DNA from: Cymodocea nodosa
Lineage: Eukaryota > Streptophyta > Magnoliopsida > Alismatales > Cymodoceaceae
DNA length: 64,000 nt
Assembly: GCA_036874045.1 (NCBI GenBank)
Contig: CM072339.1
Coordinates: 18,669,501-18,733,500 of the forward strand
Direction: 5' to 3'
In this document: positions 36,382 through 49,420 of the stretch, piece after piece
Layout: each line of letters begins with the position of its first letter
Numbering within the stretch: the first letter of the stretch is position 1
The notes under the pieces: model-generated
What the model saw: the letters and a program-made list of their open reading frames with translations, nothing else
Databases searched by the model: none
What the model was told of the DNA's origin: nothing
Position numbers and translations under genes: made by a program

Positions 36382-38880
36382 TAATATTGGAGTCATAGTC
36401 TATGTATGTGAGAAGACACCAATAAATATTTGTGGTAATGATATCATGAACATTTGCACATTTAAAATAGAATCAATGGACATTGAGTACTTGTATGGAA
36501 ACTGAACAAAGAATAAAAAGAATGTACCTGAAACTTTCTAATTAAGCCTATGATAACTAAAAATAGTTTTCCATAATTCTCTTATTTTTTCTTCATAACC
36601 ATATATCTATAGTATTTTATAGCCTATATGAATATATCATTACTAATGAAAAGTGCTTAGAAATTACACGAGTATTTGACTGAATCATGCAAGATCTGAC
36701 TAATAAAAAATAGACGATGCTAATTAAAATGAAGATTTGACCAATAAATCTACATTTATTGTATTAAATTTGATCTTGCTTGTTATTGATCAATCTGGTC
36801 TAGTGTATTAACTAATTTATTGGAAAATTCATTCAAAATACCTTTCAATCATTCTCTAGTATATTGGTATGATGTTTGCTGGAGTTTGCTTTTGTAAGGA
36901 TTAATTTGATAGTTGGAATTCAAAAAAATTTCAATAGGAAGATATTCATAGGGATGGATATCTACTTTGGATACACCCTTTTAACTAATTCCAATTATGA
37001 CTGATTTTCTCCCAAATGTATTAAAATATGGTTACAAATTAACTTACATATAGACGAATCATCTTCTTCACTATTATCAAATTTATTTCCAAATTTATAA
37101 TACTTTAATAGACTCAATCCAATCAAAACATTCTAGATTCTCTTATGATTGTCAAAGTGTTCAATCATCATCGTACAAGGAAAGGGTTTACTTGAATCTC
37201 TTCTTGTGATTGTCAAAGATTCAAGCCAATTAATGAACCACCACGTTCAAGCTTTCTTTTTATGTTGTTAATGTTTTCGGCTAGCTAGACTAGGATCCCA
37301 TGTAATAACCTTCTTCACCCCAATCCATAAAACTTATGTAGGCCCACATAAGCCCAATAAATGCCTGAAAAACAATGGAATTCCTGCCAATCAATCAAAT
37401 TGTTTACTTTTAAAAAGCATTAATTAGATAATCTCTAAATTGTCCAAAATTAATTACTTTTATCATAGAAATTACATAAAATTACCTATGATACTAACAA
37501 GTGACATGCATTGGGTGGACCTCCCAAACTTTCCACCTTACCCAACATGCCCTAGGTGTATGACACACGCTTGGATGCCATGCATTCATGTCAATTATGT
37601 GTTAGTCTAGAGTAGTTAAATTATGATCATCACCCAAGCTCTCTAATTGGGTGTGTCCACAGACCAAGAATTTCTTTTGAAGGTGTTTTTATCAGTATTA
37701 ATCCACATTTACATCTCATGGCCGATTGCTTCTCTCAATAACAAACAAACAAACAAAAAACACTATTTTATCTACGAGTATGGACCAGTTGATGTTGGGT
37801 GGTCAACAAAGACAACCATGGATGGGGGAGAAACGATTATTGGGTTAATAGATCTAAAAGGAAGTTTAATTTAAATCACCTAAAGCAATAGTTGTTCCCA
37901 ATCCATTCTTGATCAATTTAAAGATAAGTTACCATGAATTACCTTTAGGATCTTAAAATGTAGATTTGTACGTTACTATGAAAATTCCTTAGTTATAAAT
38001 TTTTCTAAAAGGAAAAAGGAGATCGCTAAGTATGGAGATATTACTTTTTTAGAAAATAAAGACTCAATAAGTTGTCAAAGGTAATATACAAAAGTTAAAA
38101 ATTGATTTTTCTTGATAGCTAAATTTACATCCATAAAAATGACACTGACTGTTACAGCAAATTTAGTTCATAATTATACCAAATAGAAGTAAAGACTATT
38201 TCTAAATGAAGATTTACATGTAGACATGTGTATGCTTTTAAATAGAAGAACATGAAAATAAAGTATGTAAATTAAAAAAATTAATATATAATGTAAAACA
38301 ATCGTAATGTAATTGTTAGAATGAGATTTATTTCAAATAGAATGAATAATTGTGTATATATCATAAAAAGTAAGAGCAATTGTAATGCATAATTAAAAAA
38401 TAATGTTAATAGTAAACCACATCCATATATATACGTTCATAACATTTAAACATGTGCTTGAAAGAGGTTCAGTCTAAGCATGATCAAGTTATACCACAAA
38501 TAAAAAAGTCCATAAATGTTAAGTTACACCGTAACAAAAATTATAACGTCTAATTTTGAGAAAGTAATCAATCGTATTATGAATTTGTCCCAGATGACTG
38601 TTTACCCTCGACCATTTAACATAAGGAAATATATATGATTAAAATTTATCATGTTACAGAAGCATGCATATAATTAAGTAAATTGTTGAGGAAAGTATCG
38701 ATACCAAGAAAATTATCCAATCCATAAGAACCTCTATGCCAATACGTGATGACACCATTTGCACAAAATTAATGAAGTTTTCCTGCACATAAATTATATT
38801 TGTTTTAAACATGTATTTTTTAATAAAATATGATTATAATAATTAATGATTCATTGATACCTTGATTGTATTTAACTCTT
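35761..38880. other. Intergenic, nothing recognised
   Basis: There is no gene. It contains an AT microsatellite at 36347-36360 joined to an AG microsatellite at 36361-36381. The remaining open frames are short and without motifs. Confidence 0.4.
36347..36381. repeat. AT/AG compound microsatellite
   Basis: About seven AT units run directly into about ten AG units. Confidence 0.9.
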
Positions 38881-39249
38881 GCAACATTATCACCCCTGCA
38901 GTTGAATGAGTGTCAAATCTTTAGCTCTTTGTGGTAGCACCAACACCAGCTTCACCAAATCCTTCGGACCCTTAAGAACCCAAAAGTTGTGAGATTGCAA
39001 AATCTTCCATTTCTTTTCTTCTGGACTTCTATTCATATTTTCAGATTGTCGACTTGAGATGCATTCAATTATTTCTGTCTACATTTAAAAAAGCAAAATT
39101 AAATGATGTAAGGAAAAAAATTAAATACTTGCAACTAATTTTCATTATCAAAAGAAAAGCAATAAGACAAGGCATTGTTATGATTTTAAATCTTTCAAAA
39201 AGTTGAGAATGGGAACTTTATTCCATAATTATCTTGTTCAATTTTTATT

Positions 39250-42200
39250 CATCTTTAATTTTATGAACATTGGCAATGAAATCCATATAAGGTGAGCAAT
39301 GATTTTATTTGCACTTTAATTTGGGTTATGATTGCAGGAATTGCTAGAAAAGATTGAACAAGAACGGATATGCCAATCTCTTTCAAGAGAATGTGAATCT
39401 GTGAATGCAGCCGTTGATGTGAGATTGTTTTAGTGGCTTGCAAAGATAGATCGTGCATGCAGCTGGAAGTTTGGAAGATTGCTGAGAGTCTATTTTCTTT
39501 TTTATGAAGATTCCACTGAGGTCCAAAAGTTTGAGGCATATATACGCAAGGAAAATGCAGCATTTGAATCTTTAATAAGACAGAAATCCTTGATGATGAT
39601 TGCTTGTATGATACCTTTAATAGAATATCCATCATATGATGTCACATCACTACTAAGGCCACGTGCAAGTCACGCTAGATCACCTGTGATGTCTTGTTTT
39701 CCTGGCGAACGCATTTCCCTCACCTACATAAAACACAACTAATTGTAAAATCTAATTATTTAGTTTAATGCAATAATACAATTATCTAATAAACCCTAAC
39801 TTTCAAAGTAACATTTTCCTTGAACCAATTTACAAATTCTGCACGACGCTTTCTTTCAAGTAACCATTGAGATATCTTTGGTTCTTTGGCAAGAATGTCA
39901 GCTATACGAAGTAGTCATATTTTTCTACTATTTCCAAGTTGAAAAGGACATATCTTCATGGTATATCTTTGCCTTTCCAACAGGAAGGTCACCCATGTTG
40001 CGTTCATCTATAGCTAAACCTTGTCGCAGCTCCATGTAAATACTGTAATCAATATGACAGGCACTCTTCAGCTAGATACCCCTCTGCACTTGAACCCTCT
40101 GATCAACATCAATTGCAAACATAAGGTTTGACGTTAAGAAAATACCAAAGAACAAAGTATTAAATGTTTTGGGAGAATTATCCAAATATAAGTGATGCAA
40201 TTGAATTAAGATATTTAATAGAGCAGATCAGCAAGTCTAGCTTCTATTGCTAGATGAATAGGCAAGTGCATCATAATGGTAAAAAAGGCTGGTGGAAAGA
40301 TGCACTCCTATTGACATAATATGATAGCAATGCGGGATTCCAAGGTTTCCATCTCAAACATGTTTATCTCTTTGGAACACAATTGTTAGAAATACCCACA
40401 AAATCGCACTAAGACTAAACAGATATCAGAATGAACGGACATTCTCATTGCAACCTGGAGAAAAGTTGCATAAGAATATGACAATCATGACTTTTCAATC
40501 CAGATATCTTCTTTAATTTGAACACAACATGAAATATTTGATGAATATCCATTTGGAGCCTTTATATCATAAAAAGCCTAACACAAAATTTCTTTTTCTT
40601 TATTTGAGTGTGTAACAAGATGGTGGCATATACATTCAACCTCCATCACATTTCTTAGGATGAAGATCATTTCGAATGCCCATGTCTACCAAATCAAGAA
40701 AAGCCTGTATGTTATCCTTTGATTTCTTGTCAATATTAAGCAAGGTAGAAAAGATGTTCACATACATTTTTTTCAATGCCCAGTTCTGTTTCTACTTTTA
40801 TCAAGATTATGTCTAATCAATAAAGATTTTCAATAAAGCAAGTCAAAAGAAAATGCTGATATATTTCCAAACATACAGTAAGTTGCTTGCTTCCTCAAAT
40901 TCAGCATGCTTTCTCTCACGACTGCCTCCATCAACAGTATCTATTGGGTTTCTAAAAGTTATATTTTCATAATTCTCAAATTTCTTTAGTGTCACATGAC
41001 CATGCAACAATTTCAGTTGTTCTCTCCATTCTTGTGTGTTGTCAAAGTTTTCTTGTTGTGTCAATAATGATGATTAAGCTCCAAAAAGCAACAATGAAAC
41101 ATATAACTCCCCTTCTTTGAATGCTTCAAATGATGACATAAGTTTTTCTTGTCACAACAATGGCATGCCAACTTCCCCTTGGCACTCCATCCAGACAAAT
41201 TTGCATAGGCAGGAAAAACATTAATTGTCCACAAAACTGCAGCATGCATCCTAAAGTTAGATTTGGTAGATGCATCATAAGTTTTAATGTCGTCCTTCCA
41301 CAAGATTAACCACTCATCAATCAATGGTTCCAAGTAAAACATCAATGTCATTTCCTGGGGATATGAGAATCAACAATGACATTAACAAATGTGGTTGTTT
41401 CATGCACAACCATGGAGGAAGATTGTAGGGAATGAGAATGACAGGCCATGTACTGTAAGAGATGCTCATATTACCAAAAGGATTGAAGCCATCACAAGCC
41501 AAACCAAGTCTAACATTACGTGGATCAGAGGCAAAGTCTGGATACGCACTGTCTAAGGCTTTCCATGCATGACTATTGGTAGGATGACATAAGACACCAT
41601 CTTTCACTCGATGATCATGGTGCCATGCCATTGAAGAAGCCACCTTTGATGACATGAATAACCTTTGCAATCATGGAATTAGAGGAAATTGATGTAGAAT
41701 CTTTCTTGGAACATTCTTAGGCTTCTCTCTATTGCACTGTCTTTCAAGAACAATATCCATCTGACATGGTTGCCATCTAGAAGTATGACATCTATCACAT
41801 TCTTCTTTGGTTGCTTATCTTTTTAATATAAAATGCAATCATTAGGACATTCGTCAATCTTTTTGTAATCAGGCCCCAATGTAGCAATGATCTTCTTAGG
41901 CTCATGGAATGACTTAGGCAAACTTTCATCACCTCCTGGTATTGCCTTCCTCAAAAAAGTAGCATGCTTAAAGATTTATTATTCCAACCATGCAAGCATT
42001 TTATGTGATAAAGTTCAACAAGAAATGATACCCTTGAATGTGACCTTGGCATTGAGTGAAACAACTTCTCTAGATCCTCAAGTAATTTGAAATTTTCGTT
42101 TGCATCTTCATTCGTTGGATTCTCAATAGAAAGATCATCATCTCTATCATCTAAATTGTCTACATTACCCATCATTCCAAATGCATCACACAACATATCA

Positions 42201-42507
42201 TGCATGTTAGCATTAACCATTTCAATGGGAAATGTTAGTCTTTGATGATGAAACATACGAAATCTCACCATGTCTAGTACAAACCCAATAATCAGACATA
42301 ATTCCATTTATTATCAAATGCTTATACACAACTTCTTGAAAGGATACTTCTATTATGATACTTGGTACATTGGCATGGTCTGTGTCTAGGAATGAGCCTT
42401 TTAATCTTGGCTAATGCAAAGTCAAGAAAACTTTCAACCTCAAAAATATATGCTGGGTGAAATCTATAATCTATATCTATCCACAATTTATCCGAAACAA
42501 AAGCCAT
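39250..42507 (-). pseudogene. CACTA (En/Spm) transposase, TNP2 type, dead
   Basis: On the minus strand the family's blocks occur in order. The transposase-associated N-terminus is at 42507-42330 (DKLWIDIDYRFHPAY, VESFLDFAL). An acidic region and KCLHGWNNKSLSMLL lie at 42310-41950. The Tnp2 core is at 41670-41061 with HHDHRVKDGVLCHPTNS, RLGLACDGFNPFGNM, WPVILIPYNLPPWLC and GWSAKGKLACHCC. Later blocks near 40260 read like FFTIMMHLPIHLA. The chain is cut by stops and frameshifts; one is a single-base insertion at about 41340, where the frame changes between the PGNDIDV and EPLIDEW blocks. CACTA transposase binds subterminal repeats and cuts at CACTA ends. I found no intact ends. Confidence 0.88.
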
Positions 42508-43559
42508 CTATTAATGCAAAATATATAAGAAGTTAGCAAATAAAAGAAAATTGTGAAAAACACTAGGAAGATAAATAATACAAAAGTATTTAATTCAAAA
42601 TAATTCTAATAAATAAAAATCATTAAATTATGTAGAACTGCATAAAACAATCACTGGTAGGCCTAAAGAAGCACAAAATAGGAGGTGTGAAGCCTCTTTC
42701 CGTTTTTATTCTTTTTTTCAATTGCATTTTTTCTGCTTTTAATTTCTATCTCCAGGAAAGTTCCATCATTGCCGCAACTTTTCCTAATTTTTCTTCCTTT
42801 TACAATTATAGGGTTTTCATTCTTTCGTAAAAGACTTCGGATTACATGATCAGTAGTGCTCCAGACCATCGTCAAAATTTCGATATAAAACAAATACATA
42901 ACAGAAACCATAAGGAGCATTGTTGTAGACAAATCAGCGCAAAGATAGAAGATTTCATCTTAATTTTTGCTTTGTCTACTGAGATGATGCATCAAACACA
43001 ATTATGGAATCGTTTGCATTTCATCATATAGATAGAAAGGCACGTCATGAAGAAAACAAGTAAACTATTGTCACAGAAGAAAGTAAAGAATGACAAAAGG
43101 AATGGTAATCCCTCCATAACAATTGCGGGAGGTCCATGCCTCAACGACAATAGCACAATCCAACGAAAGACCATCGCTTTTCAGGTATTAGACACATGTT
43201 GTGGAACAACAGAATCTATCCATTATATCACAACCCGAAAGGATCACAGTTCAATATAAATCTTACGCTAGAATACCTGAAAATAAAACTCCCGTAACCC
43301 AAGTGCTGCCTAAGAAGACGTTGGTGAGGATGAGATCCAGCAGTGTAGAAGGAGCCGGCAATGCAGTTGAAGTACAATGGAACGAGGGCAAGCAGCGGCA
43401 ACGGCATTTGTGAGATTAAGGGAACGGCGTGTGTACTGCAGGCGAACGGCGGCGGTGGTGGAAGAACTCCGTGCGTTTTGGTGAGCCGGGTGTCAATGGC
43501 AGGGATCGTGGCGAGCGCGCGGTGGAACGGGTAAAGTAGTGGCACGTGTTCGTGTTTAC

Positions 43560-43690
43560 ACGTGCGATAGAAATTTTCGTTTAACGACGGTTTTTTTTGT
43601 CATTTTAAATTACTGACAGGCTTTTTCCGTCGATGCAAATAATTTGGCTACGAAAATTAATTCCGTCGGAAACATTAATAATTTGGCTTA
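43560..43690. repeat. CCGTCG-type subterminal repeats near the CACTA element
   Basis: The motif CGACGG or its reverse CCGTCG occurs three times (ACGACGGTTTT, TTCCGTCGATG, TTCCGTCGGAA) within about 110 bp, upstream of the transposase. CACTA elements carry such clustered subterminal motifs. No CACTA terminus was found beside them. Confidence 0.4.
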
Positions 43691-43718
43691 GTAAATTTCA
43701 TGAAAAAGAATCACTTTT

Positions 43719-43760
43719 AACGAGCAAAATTTATTTCTATCTGAAAGTATTTTGCTCGTT
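43719..43760. repeat. Perfect 11-bp inverted repeat
   Basis: AACGAGCAAAA at 43719-43729 and TTTTGCTCGTT at 43750-43760 are exact inverted copies with a 20-nt spacer, so the segment can form a hairpin. No associated gene is evident. Confidence 0.7.
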
Positions 43761-44281
43761 GCATGAGATGAAAATGATACAGTGATAAGATATGTATATG
43801 CAAAGTTTGGAAGTAGAAATTTTTATCTTAAAAGTTCTCCAAACTATAAATCAAACGAAAATTTAAATTTCACATGATGTTTATTTTATTTTATTGTACA
43901 TGGATCGAAAAGCTTGGACGCAATTTACAAATAATTAATATTAGTTATGAGAAAAATTAATGTGAATAAATAAAGATTCTAAAAATTATTATAAGTAACA
44001 GGAATAATTAAATAAACATGAGAGGAAAGCTTATTGTTATATCCACAAATTAGAAGAAGAAAAAAATGACGTAAAATATGCTTTCTTTATTTGCATATAT
44101 GTATATATAATTCATTCTGGTAATTATTCTAGTGGGAAAAGGAGGTAAAATCCATGGAAGATGGAGGATTTCTTGAACTCAACAACAAATCGACAAGAAA
44201 GGTCGAAGATCTTCGCCGTCTCCTGCCGGCAACTACGATCTGTAGAATTTACATCATCAGTGATCTTCTTCTCGATCCGGC
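43761..44281. other. Intergenic, nothing recognised
   Basis: AT-rich up to about 44150, then more mixed, leading into the 3' end of the small gene at 44357. Confidence 0.4.
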
Positions 44282-44287
44282 TTTATT
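44282..44287 (-). terminator. Poly(A) signal of the small 101-aa gene
   Basis: AATAAA on the minus strand, 70 nt past the stop codon. Confidence 0.5.
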
Positions 44288-44356
44288 TTGCTGCTGAAGT
44301 GGTGGTGTGAGGAACAGGAGTAAAGAAGCAATAGCCGTTTGGGCTTCTGCAACACC

Positions 44357-45645
44357 TTACTTCCTTGTTGCTATGCAGGTTAATTTGTATTTGGCAGCCG
44401 CTGCAGGGAGACGGTGATGTAGATAGTCGGCAAAGGCCCTCCAGAATGGCCGCTTGAGTTTCTGAGGAGACGCCATCGCCGGCTCCACCTCCGACCTCCT
44501 CAGCATCTCCCACATCACCCGCACATCTTCGTACCCACATGTCTGCACCTCGTTGTGAAGCTTTGTCAGTCCAACTCCTGAAACATCAGAAACACCTCAT
44601 CAGAATTATTGATCAAGAAACCTGGCGACGATCACTGAGCATGATTCGCATTTGGGTATATCTATATGTTTGCCCAACAATGTCCATCTACTTGCGGTAT
44701 CAAGACATTGCACATTTACACCAATACACATAGTTGATTGAGAACCATGATGTTCATATATATAAATATATAGTTAGGAAATGAGACGTTCACTGCAAAC
44801 AGATGACCCTTGTAGGGGAAACATAAATGAAGTTAAATATAGGAACAGATGGTCCACCAAGGCAAAAGAATAAGATTTACGAACGGTGGTCCTCCAACGA
44901 CGAGTTAATGGGGCGTTGAAGAAAAGGAGTGGACGAGATTAGAGAGAAGGTAATTATCGGTGATGAGAAGATGTCTTATTATATATAAGTTTGAAATTAA
45001 TTTATAGAAATTAAAAAGTTTAAAACACACAAAGACTATCATCTTAATTTTCTAGAAAAAAAATAAAGGAAAGGAGTTCACATGCATGAACCGTTTTGTG
45101 TACTGATGTTCCATGCTCCCTTTCCCTCATCGTTAATTTTATTCTTTTAATGAATTGTAGGAAAATAATAAGGCGGGATGGAAGAAAATGGAAAGAGTAC
45201 CAGGTTTAAAAACACTCGAATATTTCCAAGGAAGATGGAGAAAGAAAAAAATTTAAGAGTGGCACGTAAGTAACCTATAAATCTGCTTTCATTAATGGAA
45301 GGTGGTGGAAAAGGAAATCAGAGATTTGCTTGTAAAAACAGGAAGAATTCCTGGACATCTTTCTTGATATATAATGGTAATATTTCTTCTGCGTAAACAT
45401 TGTATGGTTTCAATTTTATTAAATGGAAACATTCAAGAACAGATCTCCTTGAGTCACACTAATAATATTGGCGACGAAGCCTCTGCTAAAACAATAGGAA
45501 GAGAGAAAGGACGGGGAAGAACCCCACGATTATTCATTCCTTCATTCATTCACCACTCACCTGCTTTTCTGTGCTTGACGAGAGCAGACAAAGCGACGAG
45601 AGCCCTCTTGACGGGGAAGGCCACCTTCCGCCACCAACACGCCAT
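44357..45645 (-). CDS. Small basic plant protein of unknown function (101 aa, two exons)
   Basis: Exon 1 is 45645-45561 (28 codons plus one base, donor GTGAGT). Exon 2 is 44577-44357 (acceptor TTTCAG, stop TAA). The phase-1 junction joins exactly into a Gly codon. The protein starts MACWWRKVAFPVKRALVAL, a short basic, possibly amphipathic segment. It continues with LTKLHNEVQTCGYEDVRVMW, then EMLRRSEVEP and RPFWRAFADYLHHR. I believe similar short proteins with a CGYEDVxVMWEML core occur across flowering plants, but I cannot give the family a name or role. A TATA box lies upstream and a poly(A) signal downstream. An in-frame upstream ATG at 45813 would add 56 residues including an Arg run made by a trinucleotide repeat; I prefer the inner start. 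Confidence 0.75.
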
Positions 45646-45658
45646 CTTGGCTGTTGCC

Positions 45659-45690
45659 CTCCTCCTCCTCCTCCTCCTCCTCCTCCTCCT
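45659..45690. repeat. CTC trinucleotide microsatellite in the 5' leader
   Basis: About ten CTC units. On the minus strand this is a GAG run lying just upstream of the chosen start codon of the 101-aa protein. In the frame of that protein it would encode a run of arginines. Confidence 0.9.
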
Positions 45691-45887
45691 GGGGGCGTAC
45701 CTCACCACGAACCGCCGAGCTGATCGAGGCCAGAACGCACACACGTCTCTCCCACCCTCCGACTGAGCAACACGGGACGGTTCGGCCTCGAAGGACCAAA
45801 GATCAGCGGTCAATCACCTCAGACTCGAACACGCTTCGATCTCCTCGCTCGCGTCAAGCAGTTACCTCAGCTTTTCGTCCCTCTCTG

Positions 45888-45899
45888 TATTTATATATG
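45888..45899 (-). promoter_or_regulatory. TATA box of the 101-aa gene
   Basis: On the minus strand it reads CATATATAAATA. A start site about 30 nt downstream (near 45860) would leave a leader of roughly 215 nt. Confidence 0.55.
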
Positions 45900-45969
45900 T
45901 ACCTCGTTATCTCTTCGCCTTCCCTTACGCTTCTTATTTTTATATCACGAAATGGTGAATTTTTCTCGT

Positions 45970-48730
45970 AGGTTCAACGCTCCAAGGTCTTCTCGTGTAC
46001 TTTCTGAGATCATCCTCCCACCATCATCCATCGGCCGCACTTTTTATCCCACGATGCTGGCCGGTTCTCCCGTACTTCCTGAGATCCGGTTCTGCTCACC
46101 TCGGCCGATCTCATCCACATTCCACAAGTGTCGGTGATCAGCGATCTACTGTTCACCACCCATTTCAATGTGGGGTTCACATCTCTCTATTTTATTTTAT
46201 TTTTTAAAGGATAAAACATTGGAAAAATGGTTGATAAGACTTTCTCTCTCTCTCTCTCTCTTATCCGCACTATATCTGGATTGTCAAATTTGTCGTTGGT
46301 GACACGACACGTGACATAATTTAAATTACAAGGATAAATTCATGATCCATCTTTATCCTTGTCTAATGTCACACATTCAAAGAAAAGAAAAAAATTATTA
46401 CATTTATTTGATTTTTACATAATTTATAATCAAGTTTATACAAATCAAAACTCTCCAAGATATAAACTAAATACAAAATCCATCCAAGTTGGGTTGAACC
46501 TCAAATAATCACTCATTTGTATGAACGAGGAAGTCACAAATCTTCTCTAGATTCTTCACCTTGACTAGCCTAAGCTGAAATCACCCCCTGTGATCCATAA
46601 ACTTCCTGGATTTTTCTCGTCATTCCAAGATGATAGGAAAACACCGACGTTGATTATTCATCTCGTTCCAAATAAAAACATCATCGAGAGCTTCATACTA
46701 GTCATGAGCCAGCCAAGAAGGTAAGGGAAGGCTACGGTGAGGCAGGGTGGACAAGGAAGAAGGTAGTACCGGAGGAAGGGTGGCCGGATCAAGTCTACAA
46801 ATGATACTGGGTTGGCCGATGTGGATGAAGCTTGCAACTAGGAGCGCTGACTACAGATGCAAGTTAGGGTTGTGACGAAGGATGAAGCAATAGACTACGT
46901 GAACTATCTCTACAAGTGGAACTAGAATTCTTTGATATACATAGAATAGAACACAAATTTGTAGTTTTATAATGCCATAGAGTACATTTGTCAAACGAAA
47001 TCTTTTTAACCTCAACTGCACCAAATCATGTAGTTTGTAATGCACTTGTGGATTATGTTGGGTCTTAAAGCATAAAGTTGAGAGAATGAAGAATACCCAA
47101 AGAAGATAATCCTCCCACAACTTAAAAATAATCCTCCTGCAAATCACATAACACTCGTGCAAATTTCTTAATTAATGCAGGCACAAATGGGCTGATGCTA
47201 GCACAAATTGCTTGACTCTCTCACTAATTACTTGATGCAAGTACAAATTGGCCAACACTGCCACAAATCGCTTGATGCTATCATAAATCGACTGATGCAT
47301 TCACAAATACAAATCACCTAGTGCATTCTCTCAATGTTGCCAAAAATGAGACGGTTTCAATCTACTTTTATTTCCTTCTCCACTCTCGCTCTCTCTCCTT
47401 CCTTTCTCCTTTCACCCGATGCCTTTCTCCTCTTCCAGCAACGGCGAAGGCAGGAGCTCATCGACAACTGCATAGGTGGTACGACAACAGATACTAGACG
47501 GTTACGGGGCAAGCTAAAACAAGATGTTCCAGTTGGTGTTCGACTGGGGCTCACGGAGGGCTGCTATGCATCACCAGCCAAAGCAATCTGGTAGATCACA
47601 GTCACACGCATCAACTGCTGGATGAGGAGTAGCGTAAAACTCACGGTTTGCATGATCACTCGTAATGCTTTCCGAACACTCCGAGTGTTTGCTTATGAGG
47701 CTCTCATCATGGACGGACAACGTCGCCATTGCATGTCACTTAAAGACCCACCTTAAACAGATAGATGTCGTCACCACCCGTGAGGCACAGACAGAACCTC
47801 CCCATGATCTAACAAGGCGACCATGGGGAGTAGGCGAGCCAACAACATGGGAATTATTACACGTAGATTTTTCCGAGACCACGCCGAGGAGTTCAGGTCT
47901 AACGTCGTGCATCTGATTTGTGTCATACGATCGACGCTGCAGTCGTACATAGAGCGAAGCAAGATCAATGCCTAGCAGTTTTTATCTGTCTACCCTCACT
48001 TTTGTCTCTCTCTCTCCTCTTGACAAAAGAAACAATATAAGGACAGTAGAGGAAAAGGACGACCGGAACCCACCACCAACAATCTTTCTCTTGTCACGAC
48101 TATAGACTTCCAAGCCTCCTTAATTTGCAACAGCAACCGTCCACGAGCCCTCCTTGTCGCTTGCAAACTAGTAACGTTCGATCACTCGAGCGACGAACGG
48201 ATGGGACGAAACGTTTGGCGAGCTGCCGGACGCATGCAACGGAAGAAGCTAATACAAGCGGTGTGGTGGTGAATCGAAGGTAATGGAAATAACAGTTTGG
48301 TATTAAATACCAAAAACACCTCTGGAGGAGTGCATGGCTGAGAGAGCAAGTAGAAGGAATAACCATGCACGTCTCTTCGTCTTTCACATGCTCTCCCTCA
48401 TTTTTTATTTATTTATTTAATGCTTGGACAGCATAGACACTATATTCTCTGAAATTTTAACATTATCATCCCTTGACATATATAAGGGCCGATGTTGAAG
48501 GATAATGAAGCCAACCATTGCAATCTAACTTAAAATACTGGAGTGAGCCTTCGTCCTTACTCGTCAACTTGAAATTCTTAAAAAACTATAACAAGTGGGT
48601 GAAAAGGCTTACGAAAGAAAAGACATTTCTCCCGTTGTGAAGAGATGATCCAGAAAAGTACCAAGTAAATAGTAGTGAAAGGAAAAGACAATCATGTTGC
48701 ATGTAGTAATTAAGCCTCTACATCCAATTA
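45970..48730. other. Intergenic, moderately GC-rich patches, nothing recognised
   Basis: It contains a CT microsatellite at 46242-46261 and loose repeats of an ACAAAT(T/C)GCTTGATGC phrase at about 47160-47330. Open frames of 60-105 aa on both strands (for example 46851-47162, 47334-47594, 48100-48387) overlap each other and show no domain. Confidence 0.35.
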
Positions 48731-48779
48731 ATTGAATTTTCTATTCCCATTTCCCCCCCCCTATGATAAAAATAACCTA

Positions 48780-49420
48780 GATGTTTTTCGTTGTGATTCT
48801 CTCTTTTCTTCCCTTAATGTTTCTTCTGGTCCATTTCTTCTTGCTGGTCTCAACATCAATTTTAAAGAATATTTTATCACAGGTGTGAATCTTTCTAATG
48901 AAACTTTAGAAATTTTTGCAAAGTCATGGGATGTTGATTACAGAATCTCCCTTTAACTTAGTTTTACAATTTTACTTATAAAAAAAAAAACCTTCTTTTG
49001 TTGATTAATCTTTTGTAATTGACAAACTTATTACCAGATTAGATGGTTGACAAGGGAAGTTACTTTCTCTATGAAGATGGTTGACTCTCCTTAACTCATC
49101 TTTAACGCCTATTACCACCATTGACCTCTCAGTTCTACACCTTTTGATGAATGTTGAAGACTCTATAAATAAAATCAAAAAGAGAGTTTTTGGGGTGAGT
49201 CTCGATAAGGGAGTCATATCATTATCATCTTGTGATCGAAATAGACTTTGTCGACCGAGATTTAGGTATTTTAAATATTGAAACTTTCTCCTCCACCCTC
49301 AAAGGAAAATTGGCGTGGAAATTGTTAAATGGGGATTCTAAATCTCTGAGTTGTTAGATTTTAAGAGTTAACGGATCGAAAAGGCTTTTGCCCCTTCTTA
49401 AATAAATCTATGGTTAGCTC
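48780..49420 (+). mobile_element. L1-type LINE relic, reverse transcriptase C-terminal part
   Basis: Plus-strand frames read LNINFKEYFITGVNLSNETL, then, after a break, GKLLSL and LTLLNSSLTPITTIDLSVL, then VEDSINKIKKRVFG and CDRNRLCRPRF. Plant L1 reverse transcriptases have the same order: SGLKINFxKS...GVNL, GRLLSxxGRxTLINSVLxSLP, IxKIxRxFLW, and the VNWDxVCxPK block. The frames are broken and the element is truncated. This is a different LINE type from the RTE relics. Confidence 0.6.
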
